DNA from: Chitinophaga pinensis DSM 2588
Lineage (GTDB): Bacteria; Bacteroidota; Bacteroidia; Chitinophagales; Chitinophagaceae
Assembly: GCF_000024005.1 (NCBI RefSeq)
Contig: NC_013132.1
Span: 4,148,001 to 4,212,000 of the forward strand
Reading direction: 5' to 3'
Length of the DNA: 64,000 nt
Each line of letters starts with the position of its first letter. Position 1 is the stretch's first letter. Positions 47,201 through 56,200 of the stretch are shown here, in pieces. The notes under the pieces were generated by a model. That model had not been told where the DNA came from. It made no database searches and saw only the letters and a list, made by a program, of their open reading frames with translations. The position numbers were made by a program, and so were the translations under genes.

Positions 47201-47497
47201 CCCATCAGTGATATAGAAGGAATGTCAGTTAAACAGATAGAGCTGACCGTCGCTACCAGTAAGGTAGATGTGACATTCAACTTCCAGGAGAACGGAGATG
47301 AAATACTGGCTTCTATCGAATATGATACAGAGCTCTATACAGAGAAAGGTATCCGCCTGGTCATAGAGAACTTCCTGACCGTCATTCGCACTTTAAGCAG
47401 ACTCCCTGCGACAAAGATCAAAGACATCACAATCGAACGTGCCGTAGACGAGGAAGAAGAAGAACAATCTTTTATGAATGCGCTTTCACAACTATAA
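44243..47497 (+). CDS. NRPS protein A-PCP-C, atypical acidic-residue A domain (second of three)
   Basis: 1084 residues, a clear paralogue of the preceding gene from the first residues (MNKRIIHTVF versus MDKRIIHSVF). A domain ~1-515 with A3 core YTSGSTGEAKAI and the same code D-A-R-H-L-A-L-M-A-K; PCP Ser573 in GGASLKV; C with HH761 in WHHIIGDGW. The same pocket in two consecutive proteins means the peptide should contain two identical or related residues side by side before any on-line modification. The C-terminus ends in an acidic tail (DEEEEEQ) that could act as a docking element. It is followed 34 bases later by an oxygenase gene. Confidence 0.9.
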   Translation: MNKRIIHTVFDQQAVTAPERVAVEEGRRSWTYKELKESSEALTQYLLHYNPATGTPVAVMLPPGFSLVSALLAVFRSGNIYMPLDASLPAKKLHTIFEQTRPAVCVTTLALASVAENIIREQSAFNCTMIVLDEELPVTVKHFEDSTYAGAETPGSIAFQPFPEIRPDDANYIIYTSGSTGEAKAIVGCHDSLSHFIHWEMNEFKLDNGVRVSQLSQFTFDASLRDVFVPLSIGGTLCFPPAGSRTNIPLLIEWLEESQINLVHCVPSIFKLITRSLNTNTGKQLLPALKHILMAGERLYSKDVSQWRCIAGEHVELVNLYGTSETTMAKTFHRIKAVPEDPSAVIHVGRPLNNTMIAVVNGSRLCRAGEIGEIYIVTPFMTKGYYKNEALTRTVFVQNPLVTDREEIVHRTGDYGVYLEDGSVEVIGRKDEQVKVNGVRVELGEVKQAVLRLDGISGAEIIALKNTADENELICYYTSTEVKEDVLRTHLESELARYMLPAALIRMEEFPLTINGKVDKNALPKPEKVLISDDAYVAPQTPTENKLEAMWQELLGLTRVGTAINFFRVGGASLKVIKMVSQIFHVFNVSLTFADVFVNNTIRQLATLIDETVKTGGANIVPLPEKEYYDVTYAQRRLWIYDKLGGQKNLYNIVHAVELKGNIKPALIREALVALITRHEMLRTTFIEVDGEPKQRVHPVNSELIPFAYFDRQQQLELYGGIPSIVWAEQQREFNLETGPLFFNTLLQLDNDHYAMVFNWHHIIGDGWTQDVLLNDLLVLYNTLEGRGEQTLKPLRFQYRDYADWMNRQLQGERLKEMEEYWATRFAAPFTPATFPAQTDRNKARAGIGHSIDFLLDQETTRQLRALTQVSAVTDYISLHAIVNILLYHYSGTADIVTGAPFSGRPRLELQDQAGFYVNLMPLRVTLDPEDNFLTVLDKTRECITGAHKYQEYPIDMLVQRLGLDARFGRMPMFNILIQSQNNLEYPISDIEGMSVKQIELTVATSKVDVTFNFQENGDEILASIEYDTELYTEKGIRLVIENFLTVIRTLSRLPATKIKDITIERAVDEEEEEQSFMNALSQL

Positions 47498-47531
47498 ATA
47501 AATCAGTCATTCACGCTAAATACCTACCTAT

Positions 47532-48509
47532 ATGGAAATTTCATCAAGACATATCGGGCGGACGCCAACGATAGATGAAGGTACATTTCCGCTCACTATA
47601 CGTTTTGACGGCGCTTCTGTCGAAGACTTCATCGCCTGGTATAAGTCTAACAGAGACTGGCTGGATAGTAACCTGCTGAAAAGCGGGGCTATCCTGGTAC
47701 AGGGAATGGACATCGACAGCGTTGACAAGTTTGAGTACATTACCGGCTCCCTGGGGTCAAAATTCAGAGATTATCTTGATGGCAGTTACCCCCGCAGAAA
47801 CCTCAAAGGACATGTCTACATCTCTACGGAATACGATTCCAGCTACAACATCACAATGCATAATGAGCTGTCTTATTCCGCTAAATGGCCAACACGCCTG
47901 ATATTCGGTTGCGTCATTCCTCCGGGAACTGGCGGAGAAACACCCCTGGTAGACAGCCGTACTATCATTGATGTAATGCCAGCCGAAATCCTCGAAGAGT
48001 TTGAAAGAAAACAACTGCGCTACATCAGAAACCTCCACGCAGGACAGGGAATGGGACCATCCTGGAAAGATACTTTCGGCACGGACGACAAAGCTGTTGT
48101 TGAGCAGCACTGCCGCAGCATCGATATCCAGTATGAATGGAAAAAGAATGACGGTCTCCGGTTGATAAATCTTCGTCCTGCCACAAGGATACATCCGGTG
48201 ACAGGAGAGAAGGTCTGGTTTAACCAGGCCGACCAGTATCACCCAACACACTTCCCGGAAGAAGTATACAAAACATTAATGCGGATGTCAGCGGGTGTGG
48301 AAGAAGATCTTCCATTGTTCGTTTCCTTCGGCGATGGTAGTAAAATACCGGAATCGACGATTCATGAAATTATCCGCGTAATTGATACCGTAACAGTGGT
48401 AAGGCCCTGGGAAAAAGGGGATTTCGTAATAGTGGAAAATATGCTGGTGGCGCATGGCCGTAAGGCCTACACCGGCGACAGAAAGATCGTAGTATCTATG
48501 GTAGAATAA
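47532..48509 (+). CDS. Fe(II)/2-oxoglutarate oxygenase, clavaminate synthase/SyrP-like (first of two)
   Basis: 325 residues of the TauD/TfdA superfamily. Metal ligands are His110-x-Glu112 in HNELSYS (the HxE form used by clavaminate synthase) and His308 in AHGRKAYTGDRK, with Arg317 as the expected 2-oxoglutarate anchor; GTGGETPLVDSR lies between. SyrP and relatives hydroxylate the beta carbon of carrier-bound aspartate. In this operon, next to A domains for acidic residues, beta-hydroxylation of an Asp-type residue is the likely job. Whether it acts on free or carrier-bound substrate cannot be seen. It has a paralogue at 56557. Confidence 0.88.
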   Translation: MEISSRHIGRTPTIDEGTFPLTIRFDGASVEDFIAWYKSNRDWLDSNLLKSGAILVQGMDIDSVDKFEYITGSLGSKFRDYLDGSYPRRNLKGHVYISTEYDSSYNITMHNELSYSAKWPTRLIFGCVIPPGTGGETPLVDSRTIIDVMPAEILEEFERKQLRYIRNLHAGQGMGPSWKDTFGTDDKAVVEQHCRSIDIQYEWKKNDGLRLINLRPATRIHPVTGEKVWFNQADQYHPTHFPEEVYKTLMRMSAGVEEDLPLFVSFGDGSKIPESTIHEIIRVIDTVTVVRPWEKGDFVIVENMLVAHGRKAYTGDRKIVVSMVE

Positions 48510-48537
48510 TTTTTCTTAACAACTGAATAATAAATTT

Positions 48538-50412
48538 ATGTGTGGAATAACAGGAATTTTAGATTTCGGAAAACGTAAGAGAGTTGAAAGAGAAGAGGTA
48601 AAGAAAATGGCAGATGCGATCCAGCACCGTGGTCCGGACGATTTTGCTTATTTGATTGAAGATAATATCGGTCTGGGCTTCAGACGCCTGAGCATCATTG
48701 ACCTCGCGCATGGACAACAGCCTTTCTACAGCGAAGACGGCAGCGTAGTGCTGATCTGTAACGGAGAAATTTATAACTACAAGGAACTGCGTCAGGAACT
48801 GATCGCAAAAGGATATCGCTTCAAAACAGAATGTGATGTCGAAGTGATCGTACACCTCTACGTAGCCTATGGTATTGATTTCATCAACAGATTGAACGGA
48901 CAGTTCGCCTTCTGTATCTATGACAAAAAACAGGATACCATGTACCTGGCCAGAGACCAGTTTGGTATTTGTCCGCTGTTCTACAAGGTTGTAGATCAGA
49001 TGCTGATATTCGGTTCTGAGATCAAGGCCCTGCTGAGAAACAGGCACGTAAGAAAAGAAGTAAATCCGACGGCACTCGACCAGCTGTTTTCTTTCCCTGG
49101 TATAGTAAGTCCGGTTACGTTCTTTAAAGACATTAACAGCCTGAAAGCAGGACACTATCTCAAGGTAAAAGGCACAGATATACAGGTAAAAGAATACTGG
49201 GACCTGGATTATCCCCTTGAGTCGATCCATCAGGAAGAAAAAGATGAAGACTATTACGTAGACCGTCTGGAAGAGTTGCTCCTGAAATCAGTGAAATATC
49301 GCCTGAATGCGGATGTGCCGGTGGGTTTCTATCTTAGCGGCGGACTGGATTCCAGTCTGATCGCTTCTATGATGAAGCGCCTGAATCCGGATGCATCTTA
49401 CAAATCCTTTTCAATTGGTTATCCCCGTGCAGAAGATAGCGAGCACGATGAAAGAATATACCAGCGCTTAGTAGCAAATAAAGTAAATTCTATTCACAAA
49501 GAGATAGAATTTGACTGGTCACAGGTGGCTGCAAAACTGAAAGACGCTGTTTACTTTTCAGAAGGTGCCTTAAAAGAATCTTACAACACCTGCTCCCTTG
49601 CTTTGTCTGAAAACGTACGTAATAGCGATATCAAAGTAGTGCTCTCCGGCGAAGGTTCTGATGAATTGTTCGGTGGATATGTTGGTTACCGTTTTGATGT
49701 ACAGCGCAGAGGTTTTGAAAGGCCGGCAGGACTGGAAGAAATGTTGGAAGCCCAATTAAGAGAGAAGCTCTGGGGAGATCCTGATTTCTTCTATGAAACA
49801 AATCACTACGATTTCAGGAATACGACCAAAGCAGTATATTCCAATAAGATCAATGACAACTTCGATACGATCGACTGTCTGGAAACATTACCTATTAACA
49901 AGAGCAGACTGGAAGGTCGTCATCCGTTCCATAAACGTTCTTACCTGGATCTGAAATTACGCTTGTCAGATCACCTGATCTCCGATCATGCCGACAGAGT
50001 GAATTATGCCAATTCTGTAGAGGGTCGTTATCCTTTCCTGGACATCGAATTGGTAGATTTTATCAAGACGATCCCGCCTGCGGTGAAGCTGAAGCACATG
50101 ACGGAGAAATACATCCTGAAACAGGTGGCGAGACGTTATCTGCCGGAAAGTATCAGCACTCGTCAGAAATTTAGCTGGGTAGCACCGGGCAGTTCACAGC
50201 TGCTGCAGAATAACGTGGAATGGATTAATGATATGTTGTCTTACAGCCAGATCAAACGTCAGGGTTATTTCAACCCGGACACAATAGAAAGGATCAAACG
50301 TATTTATTCAGCACCTGATTTCAGACTGAATCTGCCATACGATACCGATCTGCTGATCATTGTACTCACATTCAACACCTTCCTCGAAGTATTCGATATG
50401 CCCTCCCTCTAG
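48538..50412 (+). CDS. asnB: Glutamine-hydrolysing asparagine synthetase (AsnB-like)
   Basis: 624 residues starting MCGITG, so Cys2 is the glutaminase nucleophile after Met removal. The class II amidotransferase domain covers ~1-210 (HRGPDD, CNGEIYNY); the ATP-PPi synthetase domain has the SGGLDSS loop at ~268 and GEGSDELFGGY (~375). It converts Asp to Asn with Gln and ATP, or amidates a related carboxylate. As the sixth gene of an NRPS operon it may supply Asn, or amidate a peptide carboxylate (as AsnB-like enzymes do in some peptide pathways). Spacing to neighbours is 27-28 bases, so it is co-transcribed. Confidence 0.92.
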   Translation: MCGITGILDFGKRKRVEREEVKKMADAIQHRGPDDFAYLIEDNIGLGFRRLSIIDLAHGQQPFYSEDGSVVLICNGEIYNYKELRQELIAKGYRFKTECDVEVIVHLYVAYGIDFINRLNGQFAFCIYDKKQDTMYLARDQFGICPLFYKVVDQMLIFGSEIKALLRNRHVRKEVNPTALDQLFSFPGIVSPVTFFKDINSLKAGHYLKVKGTDIQVKEYWDLDYPLESIHQEEKDEDYYVDRLEELLLKSVKYRLNADVPVGFYLSGGLDSSLIASMMKRLNPDASYKSFSIGYPRAEDSEHDERIYQRLVANKVNSIHKEIEFDWSQVAAKLKDAVYFSEGALKESYNTCSLALSENVRNSDIKVVLSGEGSDELFGGYVGYRFDVQRRGFERPAGLEEMLEAQLREKLWGDPDFFYETNHYDFRNTTKAVYSNKINDNFDTIDCLETLPINKSRLEGRHPFHKRSYLDLKLRLSDHLISDHADRVNYANSVEGRYPFLDIELVDFIKTIPPAVKLKHMTEKYILKQVARRYLPESISTRQKFSWVAPGSSQLLQNNVEWINDMLSYSQIKRQGYFNPDTIERIKRIYSAPDFRLNLPYDTDLLIIVLTFNTFLEVFDMPSL

Positions 50413-50439
50413 CCTTCATACTTAAACTGAACATCATTT

Positions 50440-51156
50440 ATGACAAAGAAACTTGGTATCATCGGAGGCATGGGATCCCATGCAGCTTCGTGGTTATTTA
50501 AGCGGATCACCGATCTGTCTTATGGCGAGAAGGACCAGGAGTATATCGATGTGTTGTTACATAATAATACGGCGATACCTGACAGAACGCGGGCTATCGT
50601 ATACAATGAGACTTCTCCTTTACCGGAGCTACTGCGTTCAGTAAAAATACTAAACAATAATGACGTCGATGTGGCTGTAATGGCCTGCCTGACGGCATAC
50701 CACTTTAAGTCCTCGCTGGCGCCTGTTTTCAATGGCTACTTTGCCGACCCGATCGAATTTACTGTTGAACGTTTACAGGAAATGTTCGGTGACCTGGATG
50801 GCTTGAAGGTGGGTGTTATTGCATCTACCGGCACATTACGGTCACGCATTTTTCAAAAGGCGCTTGAACCACTGGGAGCAACAGTGATCTGCCTGGAGGG
50901 AGACGAACAGGAAAGATATTTCATGGGGCCGATTTATAAACCTGATGGACTGAAATCAGGTCACGCGTCAGCGGAAGCTATCCGTCTCTTTGCACACCAG
51001 GTGCCTTTGCTGCAGGATAAAGGAGCCGATGTGGTTATCGGCGCCTGCTCGGAAGTACCACTTGTGCTGAATGAAGAGAATGTGAAAATGCCTTATGTAG
51101 ACGTGTTTGAATTACTGGCCCAGAAAGTAGTTGATACCTGTTATCAATATATCTAA
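50440..51156 (+). CDS. Aspartate/glutamate racemase family protein
   Basis: 238 residues with the family opening LGIIGGMGSHAASWLFKRI. The two catalytic cysteines expected for this PLP-independent family are present: MACLTAYHF (~87-95; usual form is PCNT) and GACSEVPL (~205; usual form is GCTE). The changes around the first Cys are notable but the thiol is kept. It would interconvert L- and D-Asp (or Glu, or a methylated aspartate). No NRPS epimerisation domain is visible in the window, so this enzyme is a plausible source of a D-configured building block. Confidence 0.87.
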   Translation: MTKKLGIIGGMGSHAASWLFKRITDLSYGEKDQEYIDVLLHNNTAIPDRTRAIVYNETSPLPELLRSVKILNNNDVDVAVMACLTAYHFKSSLAPVFNGYFADPIEFTVERLQEMFGDLDGLKVGVIASTGTLRSRIFQKALEPLGATVICLEGDEQERYFMGPIYKPDGLKSGHASAEAIRLFAHQVPLLQDKGADVVIGACSEVPLVLNEENVKMPYVDVFELLAQKVVDTCYQYI

Positions 51157-51174
51157 CACTTCCATTTTACCGCT

Positions 51175-53115
51175 ATGACAGAAAAACATGCCATCCTGAT
51201 AGGAGGTATAGGGGACGATGCGCATTCCGTAGGTATCGGCTTGCTGGAACTGGGCTTCAGGGAAGCTGGTTTCCATGTGAAGTCGATCGGCATACGCAAT
51301 AGTCTGACAGAGTTTTTTAAGTTGGCGCCATTCTTTGATGCGATCCTTATCTCTAATAAAAATGGCCACGCAGAACTCTATCTACAGGACTTTAATCGCC
51401 TTCTTTCTGAATATCAGTTGAAAGAAAAAAACACCAAACTCTGGTATCTCGGAGGAAGCCTTTCCGTGAGTGAGTCAGACTTTGCCATTAAAAAGCGTTT
51501 TCTGAACATGGGATTCAGTAATGTGTATCCCAAGCCAGTTCCCTTCAGCGAAGTATTGAACAATATCCAGCGCGATCTGCAATACCATAATATTCCCAAA
51601 AAGAACAACCGCCAGCGCTTTGCCAACATGGCAAAGCAAAAGCCTGTAAACTGGTCGGAAGTACATACCGGCCGGCTGACAGACGAACAGCTGGAAAAGG
51701 AAAGACGGGAAGTATTGCAGGAATGGCCAACAGGTACAGATGTATTGCATTCGGAGTACCAGAAAGTCGCCGCAGTGACGGGTACGCTCGACGATTTGTT
51801 ATGGAACAATAAGGTCAGCAATAAATCGCCGCTTTTTCAACCCAGAACAGGCGTCGCCAATATTGAAGATCAGATAGAACTGCTGCAGTACCTGGAATCG
51901 GAAGGCAGCGATGTCAGTTCCGTACAGCTGGATGCTGCCTCCCGTTCAAAACTGTATCACCGTGCCGAAGAAGGGCGCCTGCTCAGTATTGAACGAAAGT
52001 CTTCCCAGTTGAATGGTTTTCCTATTCCGATTTATGGTGTAAGCGAAGTAAGACGTTTGCTCTTATCACTAAAAAGACCTTTTCAGCTAAGAGGTGGTGG
52101 CCCGGACCATCGCTTCACTTACGAGATCGCCCTCAAGGCGGGAGTAAGTGCGCTGGAAGGTGGTTTTATCTGTTATTGCCTGCCTTACGATAAACTGACC
52201 TCTCCGACAGAATCTTTAAAGAGATGGCAGTTTGTAGACCGCCTGGCAGCACGCTACTATGAAATGTTCGGGGTTGCGATCAACCGCGAATATTTTGGGG
52301 TACTGACAGCTACACTGATTGAACCGTCCCTGGCGATTGTGGTCAATGTCATACAGGCAGTAGCCAGCGCCCGGCAGGGAATCGTAAGTATTTCTGCCGG
52401 ATACGCAGAACAGGGCAACCGCTCGCAGGATATCGCCGCGGTAACTGTACTGGATGAGCAGGTCAATTACTACCTGCGTAAATACGGTTTCACCAATTGC
52501 AGGGTAACTACTGTATACCATCAGTTCATGGCTGCTTTCCCTGCAGATTATGCTAAAGCAGAAGAGCTGATCTTTAATTCTTCCATTACGGCTACGCTCG
52601 CCGGCGCAACCAAAGTAATGGTAAAGACCGCCGTAGAAGCCATCCGTATACCGGATCGATATGATAACTCCAAAGCAGTGGCTTTATCAAAACGTGGTGC
52701 GCTCTGCGCAGAGAAATCGTTGCTGAACCACGTGAAAATAAAAGAAGAAAAACAGCTCATACGGAAAGAAGTAAAACAGATCATCGACGTGATCCTCGAA
52801 TTGGGTAACGGCGACATTATCAAAGGTGCGCTGATGGCAATAGAACAGGGCGTCATCGATATCCCATGGTCTCCGAATATCTACAACCAGAACAAGGTTG
52901 TATGTGTACGCGATGTAGAAGGAGCAGTACGTTTTCATGACTTTGGCAATCTGCCTTTTAGTGAAAGTGTAAAAGACTTCCATCACCAGAAAGTCCACAA
53001 AAGGAAAACCATGGAAAGAGACCCCAGTATTTTCTCGCTGTTGGAAAAAGACCTGAGCCGGATCTGGAAAAATGAATACCAACGTTGGCCGCTGGACGGT
53101 CATTATGTAACCTGA
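51175..53115 (+). CDS. Fused coenzyme-B12 glutamate mutase (S + E subunits)
   Basis: 646 residues. The first ~135 are the cobalamin-binding S subunit with the base-off motif Asp15-x-His17-x-x-Gly20 and the later SNKNGHAEL and GGSLSV segments. The rest matches the catalytic E subunit (RGGGPDHRF, GGFICYCLPYDK, EQGNRSQDIAAV). Together they convert L-glutamate to (2S,3S)-3-methylaspartate with adenosylcobalamin. Most bacteria carry S and E as separate genes; here they are one chain joined by a ~40-residue linker. In an NRPS operon this supplies 3-methylaspartate, as known for friulimicin. It sits just before the third acidic A-PCP-C gene. No cobalamin riboswitch is seen. Confidence 0.9.
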   Translation: MTEKHAILIGGIGDDAHSVGIGLLELGFREAGFHVKSIGIRNSLTEFFKLAPFFDAILISNKNGHAELYLQDFNRLLSEYQLKEKNTKLWYLGGSLSVSESDFAIKKRFLNMGFSNVYPKPVPFSEVLNNIQRDLQYHNIPKKNNRQRFANMAKQKPVNWSEVHTGRLTDEQLEKERREVLQEWPTGTDVLHSEYQKVAAVTGTLDDLLWNNKVSNKSPLFQPRTGVANIEDQIELLQYLESEGSDVSSVQLDAASRSKLYHRAEEGRLLSIERKSSQLNGFPIPIYGVSEVRRLLLSLKRPFQLRGGGPDHRFTYEIALKAGVSALEGGFICYCLPYDKLTSPTESLKRWQFVDRLAARYYEMFGVAINREYFGVLTATLIEPSLAIVVNVIQAVASARQGIVSISAGYAEQGNRSQDIAAVTVLDEQVNYYLRKYGFTNCRVTTVYHQFMAAFPADYAKAEELIFNSSITATLAGATKVMVKTAVEAIRIPDRYDNSKAVALSKRGALCAEKSLLNHVKIKEEKQLIRKEVKQIIDVILELGNGDIIKGALMAIEQGVIDIPWSPNIYNQNKVVCVRDVEGAVRFHDFGNLPFSESVKDFHHQKVHKRKTMERDPSIFSLLEKDLSRIWKNEYQRWPLDGHYVT

Positions 53116-53139
53116 TCTATCACATAAACGTACATCGAT

Positions 53140-53191
53140 ATCTGTCAGCCGGCGACCGTGCAGGATAAACGCGAGGGGACCGGCAGATTTT
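53140..53191 (+). terminator. Possible internal terminator/pause hairpin in the largest operon gap
   Basis: The only gap over 35 bases inside the operon after the NusG-like gene (101 bases) contains GCCGG (53148-53152) pairing with CCGGC (53180-53184), extended by ATCT (53140-53143) with AGAT (53185-53188) across a 4-base bulge, and followed by TTTT. The loop is long (27 bases), so it is weak; it might be a site the antiterminator must override. Confidence 0.35.
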
Positions 53192-53216
53192 ATAGCAACA
53201 AAAAATAATCTAAAAG

Positions 53217-56200
53217 ATGAAATATCCTTTATTACATGAGCTGTTTGATAATATCAGCAGCAAATATCCATCCAGGACTGCTGTTGCAAACGGACAGCAG
53301 GAAGTGTCCTACGAAGCGCTACAGCAGCGTAGCCTGCAGCTGGCAGCCTCTTTACAGGACGCCGGGCTGGAAAAGGAAACAGTAGTAGCTACCTTGTTGC
53401 CCGCCGGGGCTGACCTGGCAGCAACCACCATCGCACTGTTCAGAACAGGACTTATTTATATGCCGCTGGACCCACGTATTCCTATAATACGTGTACAGAA
53501 TATGCTCTCCATCACCGGAAGCAAAGTCATTGTTACCAATAAAGAATTACTGGATACCGCCAGGAATATTGTCAAAGGTGGGCCTGACAGTCTTCAGTAT
53601 GTATTGGTGCTGGACGATGTGGCGACACAGCTCTTTTCAGTTGATAAAGCGGGTACGCTTGCTCCCGCTGCATTTCCTGGCAATGTCGCTCAGAATGATA
53701 CCGAAACAGATAGCTGTTACATCTTTTTCACTTCCGGTACCACCGGCAGCGGAAAGCCTATTCTTGGCAGTCACCAGGGATTGAGCCAGTACATACATTG
53801 GGAGATAAAAGAATTCGGCCTGAATGAGAACTGCCGCGTTAGCCAGCTTGCACAGGTGACCTTTGATGCTTCCCTGCGCGATCTGTTCGTACCGCTTTGT
53901 ACCGGAGGTACCTTGTGTGTGCTCCCTGCAGATGCAAAATTTCAGATGCCTGTATTGATTGAATGGCTGAAGGCACAGAAAGTGTCATTGATCCACTGTG
54001 TGCCTTCTATATTCCGTCTGCTCACCAGGGAATTGGAACAGCAGCCGGTAGGAAGCGTCGCTTTCCCCGATCTGAAATTTATTCTCATGGCGGGAGAAAT
54101 GTTATATGCAAAAGATATAGCCGCCTGGAGACGTGTTGCAGGTACCACGACAGAACTTGTTAATCTCTACGGCGCTTCTGAAACAACCCTGGTAAAAACC
54201 TTTCACCGTATATCAGAGATACCTGAAGATGGTGGAGAGGCGCTGCATGTCGGACAACCAATCGACCAGGCATTTATTGCTGTCATGAATGGTAACCGCC
54301 TGGCCAGAATCGGCGAAATCGGAGAAATATATATCATCACTCATTATACCTCAAAAGGTTATTTCGCCGATCCTGTAAAGACCGCTGAACGTTTCGTAAA
54401 GAATCCACTGGAAGGCAGCTCCGTACCACTGGCATATCGTACTGGTGACATGGGCCGCTATCGTAAGGACCGTAGTATTGAAGTACTGGGCCGTCAGGAT
54501 GACCAGTTGAAGATCAACGGCATCAGGGTGGAACTGCAGGAACTGGAGCAGATTATCCTGGAAACTGCGGGTATCGCACAGGTAGTGATTAAAGCAATCG
54601 AAAGTCCGACAGGCGCTATGGAACTCGCTTGTTATTATACAGGTGTTGCGCAGGATGCAACGAAGCTGCGTAGCGTATTAAAAGAAAAACTGTCCGACAG
54701 TGTATTGCCCGCTTATTTCATACACCTGAAGGAATTCCCGCTTACACTGAACGGTAAAGTAGACAAAGCGGCACTGATTAAGCCGGAGTATAAAGACAAC
54801 ACAGATGCCGCAGGTGGATCTGCAGTAGTTGCCAGCGCCAGTGAGACGATTATGGAGGATATATGGCGTGACGTGTTCAAAATGAAACAGATCGGACGTA
54901 ATGCGTCTTTCTTTTCTATCGGTGGCACTTCATTGAAAGCGATCAGGGTCATTTCACAGGTTTACAAACGTTTTGAAGTGATGATCACGATCAATGACCT
55001 GTTTGCAAATCCAACCATCGCAACGCTGACAGGTTTTGTAGAAAAAGGCAGTAAGAAAGCATTCACTGCTATCAGACCGGTTGCTAAACAGGATACATAT
55101 GAAGTATCTGCTGTACAGAAAAGAATATGGGCCATTGACCAGTTTTCGGATAATGGTGCGCTCTACAACGTACCGGAATTTTACCTTTTCGAAGGCCCGT
55201 TGGATACAGCGGCATTCGAAAAAGCACTGGCAGCACTGGTAGGACGTCATGAGATACTGCGTACCACTTTTGAGCTTATAAATGGAGAACCAAGACAACG
55301 TATTCATGACGCCGCCTCCTGGAACGTTTCCTTGAAGTTGTATGACTATAGCAATGAAGCGTCTCCACTTGACAAAGCAATCGCTTTTTCAACGGAAGCA
55401 GCGCTTGAACCATTTGATCTGCAGAATGGCCCCCTGCTTAGAACAACATTGCTGAAAACAGGTAAGGATGAACACCTGTTCGTCTTTGTTACCCATCATA
55501 TTGTTTCCGATGCATGGTCACAGGAAATCATTGCACGTGACGTGCTGGCTTTCTATGATGCCTTCAATGAAGGAAAACAAACGGCACTTGAACCGCTGAA
55601 GATCCAGTATAAAGACTTTGCCGCCTGGCATAACGAAAGACTGACTTCCCGTTCGGCAGATCATCGCGCTTTCTGGAAAGCACAGTTTGCAGAGGCGGCC
55701 CCTAAACTCAAACTGCCACTGGACTATCCACGCCCTGCACAGCAGACGTTTAATGCAGAAGAAGTGTCTTTCAGACTGAACGAAAAAGTGAGCACCGCGC
55801 TCCGTAGTCTCGCTGTTCAGCATAAAGTAAGTGGCTTCAATGCGGTGATGGCACTTGTAAAACTCTTATTGTATAAGCATACAGCACAGCAGGATATTGT
55901 GATTGGTTCACCGGTAGCCGACCGCGCACACGCTGACACAGACAATCAGATCGGTGTCTATTTCAATACGCTTCCATTACGTACCCGTTTCAGTGGAACC
56001 GACAATTTTACACAGCTGTTGGGTAAAGTAGCAGAAGTGACCCTCAGGGCATTTGACCATGTTGATTATCCATTCGAAAATGTACTGGAAGATATAGATG
56101 CGGAGTTTGATAAACAGCGTAATTCCCTGTTTGATGTCGGCCTGACCTACATTTCTTTCATGAATGCCGCATCGGATGCCGGAACGGCTGATCAGCAGGC

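Noticed and set aside
51130..53216. Cobalamin riboswitch controlling the glutamate mutase
   Set aside because: The gap before the mutase gene is 18 bases and the one after is 101; neither can hold the ~200-base structure or shows its conserved B12 box.
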